A DNA stretch of 64,000 nt from Sphingopyxis sp. (GCA_017745175.1 JAGHZY010000003.1:1-64000); one strand, 5' to 3'. Shown: positions 19,445-28,261, counted from the first letter of the stretch. Translations and numbers: made by a program. The notes: generated by a model from the sequence alone, not told the origin.

Positions 19445-20418
19445 GCCGCTGCCTCCAGTCCCTTGCTCGCCAGCCACTCGGGATTGTAGAGCGTCGAGAG
19501 ATAGCGAAACCCGCTGTCGCAGAGAATGGTTGCGATGCGCTTGCCCGGGCCGAGTTGCCGCGCGAGCGCCATCGCGCCGGCGACGTTGATCCCCGACGAG
19601 AGGCCGAGGCACAGCCCCTCCTCATCGAGCAGGCGGCGGACCACCGCGAGCCCCTCGGCATCCGAGATGCGAAACTGCGTATCGATCGGCGCGCCCTCGA
19701 GATTGGCGGTGATGCGGTTCTGCCCGATCCCCTCGGCGACGCTCGTCCCCTCGGGCTTCAGTTCGCCGCATTGGTAATAATTATAGAGTCCGGCGCCGTG
19801 CGGGTCGGTAAGCGCGATGACGATGTCCTGATCGTGCGCCTTCAGCCCGAGCCCGGTGCCCGCGATCGTGCCGCCGGTGCCCGCGGCGCAGGTGAAGCCA
19901 TCGACGCGGCCGTCCATCTGCGCCCAGATTTCCTCGGCGGTGCCGAAGATGTGCGATTTGCGGTTGGCGATATTGTCGAACTGGTTGGCCCAGATCGCAT
20001 TGTCGGTTTCCTCGGCGATGCGGCGCGAGGTGTGGACAAAATGGCCGGGGTTGGCGAAGGGCGCGGGCGGAACGAGCACCAGTTCGGCACCGAGCGCGCG
20101 GATCGTCGCCATTTTCTCGGCGCTCTGGTTGTCGGGCATGACGATGATCGTCCGGTACCCGAGCGCGTTGCCGACGAGCGCAAGGCCGATGCCGGTGTTG
20201 CCCGCGGTCCCCTCGACGATCGTGCCGCCGGGCGCCAAGCTGCCGTTCGCCTCGGCATCGCGGACGATATAGAGCGCGGCGCGGTCCTTCACCGAACCAC
20301 CGGGATTGGCATATTCGCACTTGCCCCAGATTTCGCATCCGGTCGCTTCGCTGGGGCCCTTGAGCAGGACGAGCGGAGTATTCCCGATCAGGTCCAGGCT
20401 GGTTTTGGCAATGGTCAT
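19441..20418 (-). CDS. cysK: Cysteine synthase A (O-acetylserine sulfhydrylase)
   Basis: This PLP enzyme forms L-cysteine from O-acetylserine and sulfide. The 325-residue product has the PLP lysine in NPGGSVKDRAA, the substrate loop EGTAGNTGIGLA and the phosphate-binding CAAGTGGTIAGTG. The start MTIAKTSLDLIGNTPL at 20418 is the usual family start. A cystathionine beta-synthase-like role cannot be excluded from sequence alone, but length and context fit CysK. It is divergent from the ZnuD-like receptor. Confidence 0.9.
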   Translation of the reverse strand: MTIAKTSLDLIGNTPLVLLKGPSEATGCEIWGKCEYANPGGSVKDRAALYIVRDAEANGSLAPGGTIVEGTAGNTGIGLALVGNALGYRTIIVMPDNQSAEKMATIRALGAELVLVPPAPFANPGHFVHTSRRIAEETDNAIWANQFDNIANRKSHIFGTAEEIWAQMDGRVDGFTCAAGTGGTIAGTGLGLKAHDQDIVIALTDPHGAGLYNYYQCGELKPEGTSVAEGIGQNRITANLEGAPIDTQFRISDAEGLAVVRRLLDEEGLCLGLSSGINVAGAMALARQLGPGKRIATILCDSGFRYLSTLYNPEWLASKGLEAAA

Positions 20419-20552
20419 GCGCCCTGATCTAGGACGCCGCCCCGCGGGTCGCAAGACAGCTTCGCTTGGCCGCCCGATGATCGGTCTTGTCGACCAACGG
20501 GCATCGGGACCCGACGAACGACAGCCCGGGCGGAGGCCCGGGGGTTGTTATT

Positions 20553-20570
20553 GTAACAGTATATCATTAC
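20553..20570. promoter_or_regulatory. Zur-like palindrome upstream of the ZnuD-like receptor
   Basis: GTAACAGTATATCATTAC is an imperfect inverted repeat: 12 of 18 positions match its own reverse complement, with perfect GTAA/TTAC ends and a TATA centre. It starts 61 bp before the receptor ATG, in an A/T-rich island. Zur boxes are A/T-rich palindromes of similar type, and znuD homologues are Zur-regulated elsewhere. The assignment is inferred from context plus symmetry. Confidence 0.45.
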
Positions 20571-20613
20571 TGGATTGCGCCAACAGGTCGCCACAACAAC
20601 AGGACTCTCCCCA

Positions 20614-22737
20614 ATGCGCTTGCTTTGCTCTGCCGGTTTTTCGCTTGCCCTTTTCCTCGCCGCCCCTGCCTTTGCGCAGGACAGCGCGGCGCCGAGCAAC
20701 GAGGACGATGTGCATGCCGGCGGACCGATCGTTGTCACCGCGCCCTATGTCCGCAGCCTCGACATCCTCGGCAATGTGTCGGTGCTCGAAGGTGACGAGC
20801 TGGCACGCGACATCCGCGGCCAGATCGGTGACACCCTCACGCGGCAACCGGGCGTCTCGGCGACGAGCTTCTCGCCCGGCGCATCGCGCCCCGTTCTGCG
20901 CGGCTTTTCGGGCGAGCGCGTCAAGATCCTGACCGACGGCATCGGATCGATCGACGCGTCGAACACCTCGGCCGACCACGCGGTGACGATCGACCCGCTG
21001 ACGGTCGAGCGCGTCGAAATCCTGCGCGGCCCCGCGGTGCTGCTGTTCGGCAGCCAGGCGATCGGCGGCGCGGTGAACCTGTTCGACCGCCGGATCCCGC
21101 GCAAGGTTCCCGCCGACCATGTCCATATCGACGCGATCGGCGGCTATGCGACCGCGGCGAACGACCGCAATATCGGCAGCTCGATCGACGTCGCGCTGAG
21201 CCCGCAGATCGTCGCGCATCTCGACGGCAGCTGGCGCAAGACGGGCGACACACGCTCGGGCGGCTTCGTCTACGCACCCGATATCCGCGGCGACCTGCTC
21301 CACCTCGCCGAACATGCGATCGAGGACGGCCATCCCGACGAGGCCGCCGAACTGACCGCGCAGGCGGGCAAGCGCGGCAAGATCGATAATACGCAAAGCG
21401 AGACCTGGACCGCCGGCGGCGGAATCTCGCTGATCAACGACGGCGGCCAGCTCGGCATTTCGGTCGGCTATTTCGACACCAACTATGGCGTGCCCGACCG
21501 CCCGAACACCGAGCACGATCATGGCGGCGAGGAAGGAGGCGGCCACGATCATGGCGAAGCCCCCGTCACCATCGGCATGAAGCAGTGGCGCGCCGATCTG
21601 CGCGGCGAGATCGAGCTCGGCGACGGCTTTTTCGACAAGCTGCGCATCCGTGCGGGCTTTGCCGATTACAAGCACACCGAATTCGAGGGCGACGAGGTCG
21701 GCACCGTCTTCACCAACCAGGGTGTCGAAGGCCGGGTCGAGCTGGCGCAGAACGACCGCGGCGGCTGGCGCGGCGCGAGCGGCATCCAGTACAACCACCG
21801 CGATTTCAATGCGGTCGGCGAAGAGGCGTTCGTGCCGCGCAATCTGACCGACCAGTTCGCGCTTTTCACGCTGCAGGAATATACGATGGGCCCGCTCGGG
21901 CTCGAAGCCGCGGCGCGCTATGAAAAGACGAGCGTGCGCGCGCAGACGCTGGGCTTCGACCGCAATTTCGACAGCTTCTCGGGCGCGCTCGGAGCGACTT
22001 ATGATATTTTCGAGGGCGCGAAATTCGGCGTCTCGGTGTCGCGTGCGGTGCGTGCGCCGTCGGCCGAGGAATTGCTGTCGAACGGCCCGCACATCGCGAC
22101 GCAGAGCTTCGAGGTCGGCGACCCCAATCTGAAGCGCGAATCGAACTGGGGCGCCGAAGCTTCGTTCAAGCTCAAGACCGACGCGTTCAACCTCAGCCTC
22201 ACCGGCTATTCGAACTGGTTCGACAATTTCATCTATTCGGCCGCGACGGGCGCCGAAGAGGATGAACTGCCCGTCTTCCAGTATTTCCAGCGCGACGCGC
22301 GCGTCTGGGGCTTCGAAGCCGAGGCGAGCGCGCGGCTGGCGCAGATCGGCGGGTTCAATATCGTCGGCGACGTCACCGCCGACATGACGCGCGCGAAGAT
22401 CAGGAATGCCGGCCTCGACCGCAATGTGCCGCGCATCCCGCCGCTGCGCATCCTCGGCGGGCTCGAGGCGCAGGGTGCACGCGTCGATGCACGCGTCGAG
22501 GTCGAATGGACCGACGACCAGACGCGCACCGCGCAGTTCGAGACGCCGACCGAGGGCTTCACGCTGGTCAACGCCTCGCTGAGCTGGCGCCCGCTTCCCG
22601 ACACGAAGAATCTGACGCTGAGCCTGTCGGCGAACAATATCTTCGACGTCGAGGCACGCCGCCACGCAAGCTTCACCAAGGATTATGTCCCGCTGGCGGG
22701 CCGCGATTTCCGCCTGACTGCCCGGGCGAGCTTCTGA
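20614..22737 (+). CDS. znuD: TonB-dependent receptor, ZnuD-like (probable zinc uptake)
   Basis: The protein is an outer-membrane TonB-dependent beta-barrel of 707 residues. A signal peptide ends near AFAQ, the plug contains the TonB-box-like IVVTAP, VLRGFSGERVKILTDG and ERVEILRGPAVLLFGSQAIGG, and the barrel ends in Phe (LTARASF). A His-rich external loop, EHDHGGEEGGGHDHGEAP, at residues 300-317 resembles the zinc-capturing loops of ZnuD receptors. The ATG at 20614 (MRLLCSAGFS) starts the signal peptide. An iron or other metal chelate is the alternative substrate. A 13-bp hairpin follows the gene. Confidence 0.8.
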   Translation: MRLLCSAGFSLALFLAAPAFAQDSAAPSNEDDVHAGGPIVVTAPYVRSLDILGNVSVLEGDELARDIRGQIGDTLTRQPGVSATSFSPGASRPVLRGFSGERVKILTDGIGSIDASNTSADHAVTIDPLTVERVEILRGPAVLLFGSQAIGGAVNLFDRRIPRKVPADHVHIDAIGGYATAANDRNIGSSIDVALSPQIVAHLDGSWRKTGDTRSGGFVYAPDIRGDLLHLAEHAIEDGHPDEAAELTAQAGKRGKIDNTQSETWTAGGGISLINDGGQLGISVGYFDTNYGVPDRPNTEHDHGGEEGGGHDHGEAPVTIGMKQWRADLRGEIELGDGFFDKLRIRAGFADYKHTEFEGDEVGTVFTNQGVEGRVELAQNDRGGWRGASGIQYNHRDFNAVGEEAFVPRNLTDQFALFTLQEYTMGPLGLEAAARYEKTSVRAQTLGFDRNFDSFSGALGATYDIFEGAKFGVSVSRAVRAPSAEELLSNGPHIATQSFEVGDPNLKRESNWGAEASFKLKTDAFNLSLTGYSNWFDNFIYSAATGAEEDELPVFQYFQRDARVWGFEAEASARLAQIGGFNIVGDVTADMTRAKIRNAGLDRNVPRIPPLRILGGLEAQGARVDARVEVEWTDDQTRTAQFETPTEGFTLVNASLSWRPLPDTKNLTLSLSANNIFDVEARRHASFTKDYVPLAGRDFRLTARASF

Positions 22738-22759
22738 CCCCTCTCTCCGCTCGTCCCGA

Positions 22760-22790
22760 GGGCCGGATCCGGTTCAGCCGGATCCGGCCC
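22760..22790. terminator. Bidirectional hairpin between convergent genes
   Basis: GGGCCGGATCCGG (22760-22772) and CCGGATCCGGCCC (22778-22790) form a perfect 13-bp stem with loop TTCAG. It lies between the convergent znuD-like gene and the secreted hypothetical gene. No long T tract follows, so termination efficiency is uncertain. Confidence 0.65.
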
Positions 22791-22798
22791 GTTGGTTA

Positions 22799-23338
22799 TC
22801 AGAGAGCAAGCTGCTTGCGCTTGTTCCAGTAGATCGAGGTCGCGGCGGCATAGGCGCCGACCCGTTCCCAGACCGCGCCGTCGACCTTGTCGATGTCGAC
22901 CCCGGCATCGATATAGGCCTGGACGATCTTCATGATCTGCTCTTCGGTCATGTCGCCCGACAGATCAGGATTCGCGCCCTCCGGACCGAAATCGAGCGCC
23001 TTGTCGACCACCGCCGGCGACAGGCTGATTTTTTCCATGTCGGCCGCGAGCCATTCGCGCGAGATGCGCGCGAGGCTATAGTCGAAATAAAGACCCTTCT
23101 GCTCCGCGGTGATCCCGTGCCGCGCAACGCAAGCGTCCGCCACGGTCGCCAGATTCCTGAACAGCGCCTCGCGCGATGCTTCATCGCCGCCGCCCGCCAT
23201 CGCCTCGCCGATCGAGGCACGCATGTCGCCCGTCACCGAAGCGACGACGCAGTCGAGCTTCTCGCCCTCCTGTGCCGCAGCGCCCCCGGGCAGCGCCGCA
23301 AGCGCCAGCGCGGCGCCCGTCATCAAGGTCTTCATCAT
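22799..23338 (-). CDS. Secreted hypothetical protein
   Basis: The 179-residue product has a clear signal peptide (MKTLMTGAALALAALPGGAAAQ) and is probably periplasmic. The mature part has two cysteines (LDCVV and ADACV) that could form a disulfide, and is otherwise helical and acidic. I recognise no family. It is the last gene in the direction of ldcA-fabD-fabG, 31 bp after fabG, so it may share their transcript. The ATGs at 23338 and 23335 are adjacent. Confidence 0.7.
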   Translation of the reverse strand: MMKTLMTGAALALAALPGGAAAQEGEKLDCVVASVTGDMRASIGEAMAGGGDEASREALFRNLATVADACVARHGITAEQKGLYFDYSLARISREWLAADMEKISLSPAVVDKALDFGPEGANPDLSGDMTEEQIMKIVQAYIDAGVDIDKVDGAVWERVGAYAAATSIYWNKRKQLAL

Positions 23339-23369
23339 CGACTCGTCCTTCTGCCCGGAGGGATCGCCT

Positions 23370-24110
23370 TCAGGACAGCATGGCCATCCCGCCGTTCACA
23401 TGCAACGTCTGCCCGGTGACATAGCCCGCTTCCTTCGACGCAAGATAGACGACCGCGGCGGCGATATCGCTGCCCTCGCCCATCCGCCCCGCCGGAATGC
23501 GCTGGTTGAGCGCTTCCTTCTGCGCGTCGGGCAGGTCGTCGGTCATTGCGGTGGCGATGAAGCCCGGCGCGACGCAGTTCACGGTGATGCCGCGGCTTGC
23601 AAGTTCCTGCGCCAGCGCCTTGGTCATGCCGGTGACGCCCGCCTTCGACGCCGCATAATTGGCCTGCCCCGGATTGCCCGTCGCGCCGACGACGCTGGTG
23701 ATCGAGATGACGCGGCCGAAGCGCGCCTTCATCATCGGCTTGGCGACGGCACGCGCGAGGCGGAAATTCGCCTCGAGGTTGATGCGGATGACGTCGGACC
23801 ATTCGTCGTCCTTCATCCGCAGAATGAGGTTGTCGCGCGTGACGCCGGCATTGTTGACGAGAATATCGATTTGCCCGAGCGCATCGACCGCCGAAGGGAC
23901 GAGCGCATCGACCGCCGCGGCGTCGCCAAGGTTGCACGGCAGCGCGACATGGTCGCCGCCGAGCGCGTCGCGGAAGGCATTCAGCTTGTCGGCGTTGGAA
24001 CCCGACACCGCGAGGCGAGCGCCCTGCGCGGCAAGCGCCTGCGCGATGGCCGAACCGATACCGCCGCTGGCGCCAGTAACGAGGGCGGTCATGCCGGTGA
24101 GATCGAACAT
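23370..24110 (-). CDS. fabG: 3-oxoacyl-[acyl-carrier-protein] reductase FabG
   Basis: FabG is the NADPH-dependent SDR of fatty-acid elongation. The 246-residue product has the cofactor motif TGASGGIGSA, the NNAG strand, and the catalytic Ser-Tyr-Lys in SITSVVGATGNPGQANYAASKAG. The C-terminal segment GYVTGQTLHVNGGMAM is typical of FabG. It lies 25 bp after fabD, the usual neighbour, which supports FabG over other SDRs. No acpP follows in this window. Confidence 0.93.
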   Translation of the reverse strand: MFDLTGMTALVTGASGGIGSAIAQALAAQGARLAVSGSNADKLNAFRDALGGDHVALPCNLGDAAAVDALVPSAVDALGQIDILVNNAGVTRDNLILRMKDDEWSDVIRINLEANFRLARAVAKPMMKARFGRVISITSVVGATGNPGQANYAASKAGVTGMTKALAQELASRGITVNCVAPGFIATAMTDDLPDAQKEALNQRIPAGRMGEGSDIAAAVVYLASKEAGYVTGQTLHVNGGMAMLS

Positions 24111-24135
24111 CTGTGTTTCTCCTGAAGTCTTTGAA

Positions 24136-25074
24136 TCAGAGCGTTTTGAGCAGCGCTTCGATGTCGTCCATCGAAATCACGCTCACTGCCTCGACCTCGC
24201 CCGATGCGCTGCGCTTGACCATCGGCGACAGGACCTTGCCGCCGAATTCGACGAACTGCGTGACGCCGATATCCTCCATCGACGCGACGCTCTCGCGCCA
24301 GCGGACGCGGCCGGTGACCTGTTGCACGAGGAGATCGCGGATTTCGGCGGCGTCGCTGACCGGGCTGGCGGTGACATTGGCGACGACGGGGGCGAGCGGC
24401 GCGGCAGGCGGGTTCGCGCCGAGCGCTTGGGCCATCGCGTCGGCTGCGGGCTGCATCAGCGGGCAGTGGAAGGGAGCCGAAACGGGGAGCAGCACGCCGC
24501 GCTTGATGCCGAAGTCCTTGACGAGCGCAACCGCGCGTTCGACCGCGCCCTTGTGGCCGGAGATCACGACCTGCGACGGATCGTTGTCGTTGGCGACGGT
24601 GCAGACCTCGCCCTCGGCCGCGGCATCGGCAAGCTTCTGCGCGGTGTCGATATCGGCGCCGAGCAGCGCCGCCATCGCGCCGACACCGACGGGCACCGCC
24701 GCCTGCATCGCCTGTCCGCGTGTTTTGAGCAGCCGCGCAGCGGTCGCGAGGTCGAATGCACCGGCGGCGCAGAGCGCGCTATATTCGCCGAGACTGTGGC
24801 CCGCGACATAATCGGCCTTGCCCGCAAGCGTCACGCCGCCCTCCCTTTCGAGCACGCGCAGCGTCGCGATCGCGTTCGCCATGATCGCGGGCTGGGCATT
24901 TTCTGTGAGGGTGAGCTGATCTTCGGGCCCTTCGCTCATCAGCTTGAAGAGATGCTGGCCGAGCGCGTCGTCGACCTCTTGAAATACCTCGCGCGCGACC
25001 GGCGAAGCGTCGGCGAGCGCCTTGCCCATGCCGACCGACTGGCTGCCCTGACCCGGAAAGATGAATGCGCGCAT
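24136..25074 (-). CDS. fabD: Malonyl-CoA:ACP transacylase FabD
   Basis: FabD loads malonyl groups onto ACP. The 312-residue product starts MRAFIFPGQGSQSVGMG, has the serine nucleophile in GHSLGEYSALC, and has the catalytic His in PVSAPFHCPLM. It lies 44 bp downstream of the LD-carboxypeptidase gene and 25 bp upstream of fabG. Confidence 0.95.
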   Translation of the reverse strand: MRAFIFPGQGSQSVGMGKALADASPVAREVFQEVDDALGQHLFKLMSEGPEDQLTLTENAQPAIMANAIATLRVLEREGGVTLAGKADYVAGHSLGEYSALCAAGAFDLATAARLLKTRGQAMQAAVPVGVGAMAALLGADIDTAQKLADAAAEGEVCTVANDNDPSQVVISGHKGAVERAVALVKDFGIKRGVLLPVSAPFHCPLMQPAADAMAQALGANPPAAPLAPVVANVTASPVSDAAEIRDLLVQQVTGRVRWRESVASMEDIGVTQFVEFGGKVLSPMVKRSASGEVEAVSVISMDDIEALLKTL

Positions 25075-25118
25075 ATTGCGTCCCCTGCGTATTGCGGAAT
25101 GGGCCCGCGCCTATTCGC

Positions 25119-25946
25119 TCACCCGGCGCGATGCAAGCCGAAGGGCACGACCCTGTTCGCGGCGTCGTGACCGATGTCGGCGCGGCCAAGATACGGGATA
25201 TCGCACCGCGCGCACCAGTCGCGGGCGATTTCCTCGGCCTCCATGCCGAAGGGGCGGTCGTTTTCCCTGACGTCGCTCACGCGGCCAAGCCGCAGGCCCG
25301 CGAGCCCGCGCGGGCCGAGGCAGCTCGCGACGTGGAAGAAGGCGCGGTCGAAGGCGTAGAGATATTCGCTCACCTCCTCGACAAGCAGCACATGACCGGC
25401 GAGATCGGGCTCGAGCGGCGTGCCGAGCAGCATCGACAGCGTCATCAGGTTGAACGCCGCGTGACGCGCGCCGTGCATCAGGCCGGGCTCGCACGCGGCG
25501 GGGTCGCGCGCGATCAGCCAGTCGAGCGCGCGAAGGATCGCCGCGTCGCCGCCGTCGCGACGGATATCGGCAACCATCGGCCCGTGCGCGACATGATCGA
25601 AACCGTCGCGGTAGAGCGCGCCGAGCAGATTGCCCTGATCCGAATAGCCGAGAAACGCCTTGCCCCTTGCGACATCGGTCATGGCCGCGACGGCATCCGC
25701 GGCGATCCGACAGGCACCATAGCCGCCGCGCGCGAACCAGATCGCGTCGATGTCGGCGCGGTTCGCCATCTCGACAAGCGCGGCGAAGCGATGCCCGTCC
25801 TCGCCGGCAAAATGGCCATGGACCGCGAAACATTGTTCATCAAAGACCAGTTCGACGTCGGGATAGCCGAGGCTGGCGAGCGCGCGTACCGCCTCCGCAT
25901 CGTCGGGCAGGATGGGGGTACTGGGGGCGACGATGCCAATACGCAT
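25119..25946 (-). CDS. ldcA: LD-carboxypeptidase (LdcA, peptidase family S66)
   Basis: S66 enzymes remove the terminal D-Ala from muropeptide tetrapeptides during cytoplasmic wall recycling. The 275-residue product starts MRIGIVAPSTPI. It shows the serine in FLGYSDQGNL, the glutamate in LLVEEVSEYLY and the C-terminal histidine in DIGHDAANR, matching the Ser-Glu-His triad. It is divergent from an Mpl/MurC-like ligase, which would use the tripeptide it produces. A REP-like element lies between the two. Confidence 0.88.
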   Translation of the reverse strand: MRIGIVAPSTPILPDDAEAVRALASLGYPDVELVFDEQCFAVHGHFAGEDGHRFAALVEMANRADIDAIWFARGGYGACRIAADAVAAMTDVARGKAFLGYSDQGNLLGALYRDGFDHVAHGPMVADIRRDGGDAAILRALDWLIARDPAACEPGLMHGARHAAFNLMTLSMLLGTPLEPDLAGHVLLVEEVSEYLYAFDRAFFHVASCLGPRGLAGLRLGRVSDVRENDRPFGMEAEEIARDWCARCDIPYLGRADIGHDAANRVVPFGLHRAG

Positions 25947-25967
25947 GGACCAAACTATCCCTCAAAC

Positions 25968-26047
25968 CGTTCGCATCGAGCGAAGTCGGGATGCCCTTCG
26001 GCCTTACGCCATCCCGACATGTGTCTCGACTTCGCTCGACACGAACG
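25968..26047. repeat. REP-like inverted repeat, family A, copy 2
   Basis: The arms 25968-25994 and 26021-26047 are nearly identical to those of the copy at 4690-4770, including the core CGAGCGAAGTCG. An inner inverted repeat, CGGGATG facing CATCCCG, sits between them, so the element could form a nested hairpin. It occupies most of the 156-bp divergent region between ldcA and the Mpl-like gene. Confidence 0.85.
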
Positions 26048-26102
26048 GAAATCGGGATGAGTGCCAGTTGCAAACCCTTCGCCAAGCCCATATCGCGCCG
26101 CG

Positions 26103-27488
26103 ATGGCCGAAAACAAATCCTATTTCTTCTGCGGCATCGGCGGGTCGGGCATGTTGCCGCTCGCGATGATCGTCGCGGCGCGCGGCGCGGCGGTTTCGGG
26201 ATCGGACCGCAGCCGCGACCAAGGCCGGACGCCCGGGAAATTCGCGTGGCTCGAGGGTCAGGGCATCGCCTTTTACCCGCAGGACGGCAGCGGGCCGAAG
26301 GCGGGGCAGATTCTCGTCGCATCGGCGGCGATCGAGGACAGCGTGCCCGATATCGCCGCGGCGAACGCGCTCGGCCTGCCGCGGATGACGCGCGCCGACC
26401 TGAATGCGGCGCTGTTTAACGCCGCGAACAACGCGATCGGTGTCGGCGGCACGAGCGGCAAGTCGACCGTGACCGGCATGATCGGCTGGATCCTCGAAAG
26501 CACGGGGAAGAAGCCGACGGTGATGAACGGCGCGGTGATGCGCAATTTCGCGGGCGACGACAGGCCCTTTGCCAGCGCGCTGGTCGGTGACGCCGCCATC
26601 TATGTCAGCGAGGTCGACGAGAGCGACGGATCGATCGCACTGTACGAGCCCGATGTCGCGGTGGTCACCAACATCAGCCTCGACCACAAGAGCCTCGAAG
26701 AACTGCATGTCCTGTTTGCCGATTTTCTCCGGAAGGCGCGCGTCGCCATCGTCAACGCGGATGACGAGGAGAGCACTCCGTTCCTGTCGCTCGACAATGC
26801 GTTGACCTTTGGCTTTCGCGGCGATGCCGATGTCCGCGGCAGCGATTTCGAGGCTCTGCCCGATGGCTGCCGCTTCGCCGTCCATGCCGGTGGCACCGCC
26901 TGGCAGGTGAAGCTCCGCATGCCCGGCCGCCACAATGCCGCCAACGCGCTCGCCGCCATCGCTGCGGCGCACGCGGCGGGCACGACCGTCGCGCAGGCGG
27001 TCGAGGCGCTGGCGGACTTCGCCGGCCTCGCGCGCCGTTACGAAGTGCTGGGTCAGGCGAACGGCGTCACCGTGATCGACGATTTCGCACATAATCCCGA
27101 CAAGGTCGCGGCCACGCTCGCCGCCGTCGCCGAACTGCCGGGCCGCGCGCTGCTTTTCTTCCAGCCGCACGGCTATGGCCCCTTGCGCCAGATGGGCAAG
27201 GAACTCGCGACGAGCTTTGCGAAGGGAATGCGCGACGGCGACAGGCTCTATGTCAGCGATCCTGTCTATTTCGGCGGCACCGTCGACCGCAGCATCGGCA
27301 GCGAGGCGCTCGTCGCCGATATCGTCGCAGGCGGCGGCGATGCGATGCATCTTGCCACCCGCGCGGCGTGCGGCGCGGCGATGCTGGACGAAGCGAAGGC
27401 GGGCGACCGCATCCTGATCCTCGGGGCGCGCGACGATACGCTGACCGAATTCGGACGCGAATTGCTGGAAAAGCTTGCCCGCGCTTGA
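26103..27488 (+). CDS. Mur ligase family protein, Mpl/MurC-like (peptidoglycan recycling)
   Basis: The 461-residue protein has the full three-domain Mur ligase layout: N-terminal FFCGIGGSGMLPLA, P-loop GVGGTSGKSTVTGM, central SEVDESDGSI, NISLDHKSLEE, and C-terminal DDFAHNPDKV. A dedicated MurC is already encoded in dcw. With the divergent ldcA, this argues for an Mpl-like ligase that attaches recycled L-Ala-D-Glu-meso-DAP to UDP-MurNAc. The start MAENKSYFFC at 26103 gives a standard Mpl length. Specificity is inferred, and a second MurC-type ligase remains possible. Confidence 0.75.
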   Translation: MAENKSYFFCGIGGSGMLPLAMIVAARGAAVSGSDRSRDQGRTPGKFAWLEGQGIAFYPQDGSGPKAGQILVASAAIEDSVPDIAAANALGLPRMTRADLNAALFNAANNAIGVGGTSGKSTVTGMIGWILESTGKKPTVMNGAVMRNFAGDDRPFASALVGDAAIYVSEVDESDGSIALYEPDVAVVTNISLDHKSLEELHVLFADFLRKARVAIVNADDEESTPFLSLDNALTFGFRGDADVRGSDFEALPDGCRFAVHAGGTAWQVKLRMPGRHNAANALAAIAAAHAAGTTVAQAVEALADFAGLARRYEVLGQANGVTVIDDFAHNPDKVAATLAAVAELPGRALLFFQPHGYGPLRQMGKELATSFAKGMRDGDRLYVSDPVYFGGTVDRSIGSEALVADIVAGGGDAMHLATRAACGAAMLDEAKAGDRILILGARDDTLTEFGRELLEKLARA

Positions 27489-27522
27489 TTTCCGCGCGCG
27501 AATCTGTATAGGCGCGCTCATT

Positions 27523-27560
27523 CGGGGCGAGGCCTTGTGCCGTTCGCCCCGTTTGCTTTG
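27523..27560 (+). terminator. Putative terminator after the Mpl-like gene
   Basis: CGGGGCGA (27523-27530) and TCGCCCCG (27544-27551) form an 8-bp stem followed by TTTGCTTTG. It lies 35 bp after the ligase stop and could end that transcript before the ribosomal operon. The long loop (13 bases) and short T runs make this moderate. Confidence 0.4.
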
Positions 27561-27614
27561 CATCAATGCGCAAAGCCGGACGACAGCCGGAGGGGTTTCG
27601 CGATTGGCGCGAAA
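27555..27614 (+). promoter_or_regulatory. Candidate S6:S18-type leader of the rpsF operon
   Basis: The 5' region of rpsF has two clean hairpins: GCTTTGC/GCAAAGC (27555-27561 with 27570-27576) and TTTCGCG/CGCGAAA (27596-27602 with 27608-27614). Between them lies CCGGACGACAGCCGG, which carries CCG motifs. Many rpsF-rpsR operons are autoregulated by S6:S18 binding a leader with an exposed CCG. Placement and CCG content are suggestive, but the fold was not computed. Confidence 0.35.
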
Positions 27615-27646
27615 TCAGCGATCGGCCAAATCGAAGGACGCAAACC

Positions 27647-28012
27647 ATGCCGTTTTACGAGCATGTCTTTATCGCGCGTCAGGACCTGAGCCAGGCTCAG
27701 GTCGATGCGCTGGCGGAAACCGTCACCAACGTCATTGGCGAATATAAGGGCACGGTCCACAAGACCGAGACTTGGGGCCTCAAGCAGCTCGCCTACAAGA
27801 TCCAGAAGAACCGCAAGGGTCACTATGTGATGCTGTCGGCCGAAGTCACGGGCGAAGCGATCGCAGAGATCGAGCGTCAGGCTGCGATCAACGAAGATAT
27901 CATCCGCTGGCTCACCATCAAGGTCGACGAACTCGAAAAAGGTCCGTCGGTGATGATGCGCAAGCAGGAACGCCGCGGCGGCCGTGGCCGTGACCGCGAC
28001 GGCGAAGAATAA
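27647..28012 (+). CDS. rpsF: 30S ribosomal protein S6
   Basis: S6 binds the central domain of 16S rRNA together with S18. The 121-residue product starts [15 protein letters not shown] and contains [17 protein letters not shown] and the INEDIIRWL segment typical of S6. It ends in a basic Arg/Gly tail. It is the first gene of rpsF-rpsR-rplI, 11 bp before rpsR. Confidence 0.97.
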   Translation: MPFYEHVFIARQDLSQAQVDALAETVTNVIGEYKGTVHKTETWGLKQLAYKIQKNRKGHYVMLSAEVTGEAIAEIERQAAINEDIIRWLTIKVDELEKGPSVMMRKQERRGGRGRDRDGEE

Positions 28013-28023
28013 GGAATAGCACC

Positions 28024-28248
28024 ATGGCACGACCCTTTTTCCGCCGCCGCAAGACCTGCCCCTTCAGCGCGAAGGACGCACCGGTCATCGATTACAAGGA
28101 CGTCCGCCTGCTCCAGGGTTACCTGTCGGAGCGCGGCAAGATCGTCCCGTCGCGGATCACCGCGGTGTCCACCAAGAAGCAGCGTGAGCTGGCGAAGGCG
28201 ATCAAGCGCTCGCGCCACATCGGCCTGCTCCCCTACATTGTGAAGTAA
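28024..28248 (+). CDS. rpsR: 30S ribosomal protein S18
   Basis: This 74-residue protein is the S6 partner in the small subunit. [15 protein letters not shown] and [19 protein letters not shown], followed by [20 protein letters not shown], are characteristic of S18. One cysteine is present (CPF). It is cotranscribed with rpsF and rplI. Confidence 0.98.
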   Translation: MARPFFRRRKTCPFSAKDAPVIDYKDVRLLQGYLSERGKIVPSRITAVSTKKQRELAKAIKRSRHIGLLPYIVK

Positions 28249-28261
28249 GGAGGGCGGACCG

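Noticed and set aside
20525..20542. CCCGGG...CCCGGG hairpin upstream of the ZnuD-like gene as a terminator
   Set aside because: It lies between divergent genes, where no transcript needs to end, and has no T tract.
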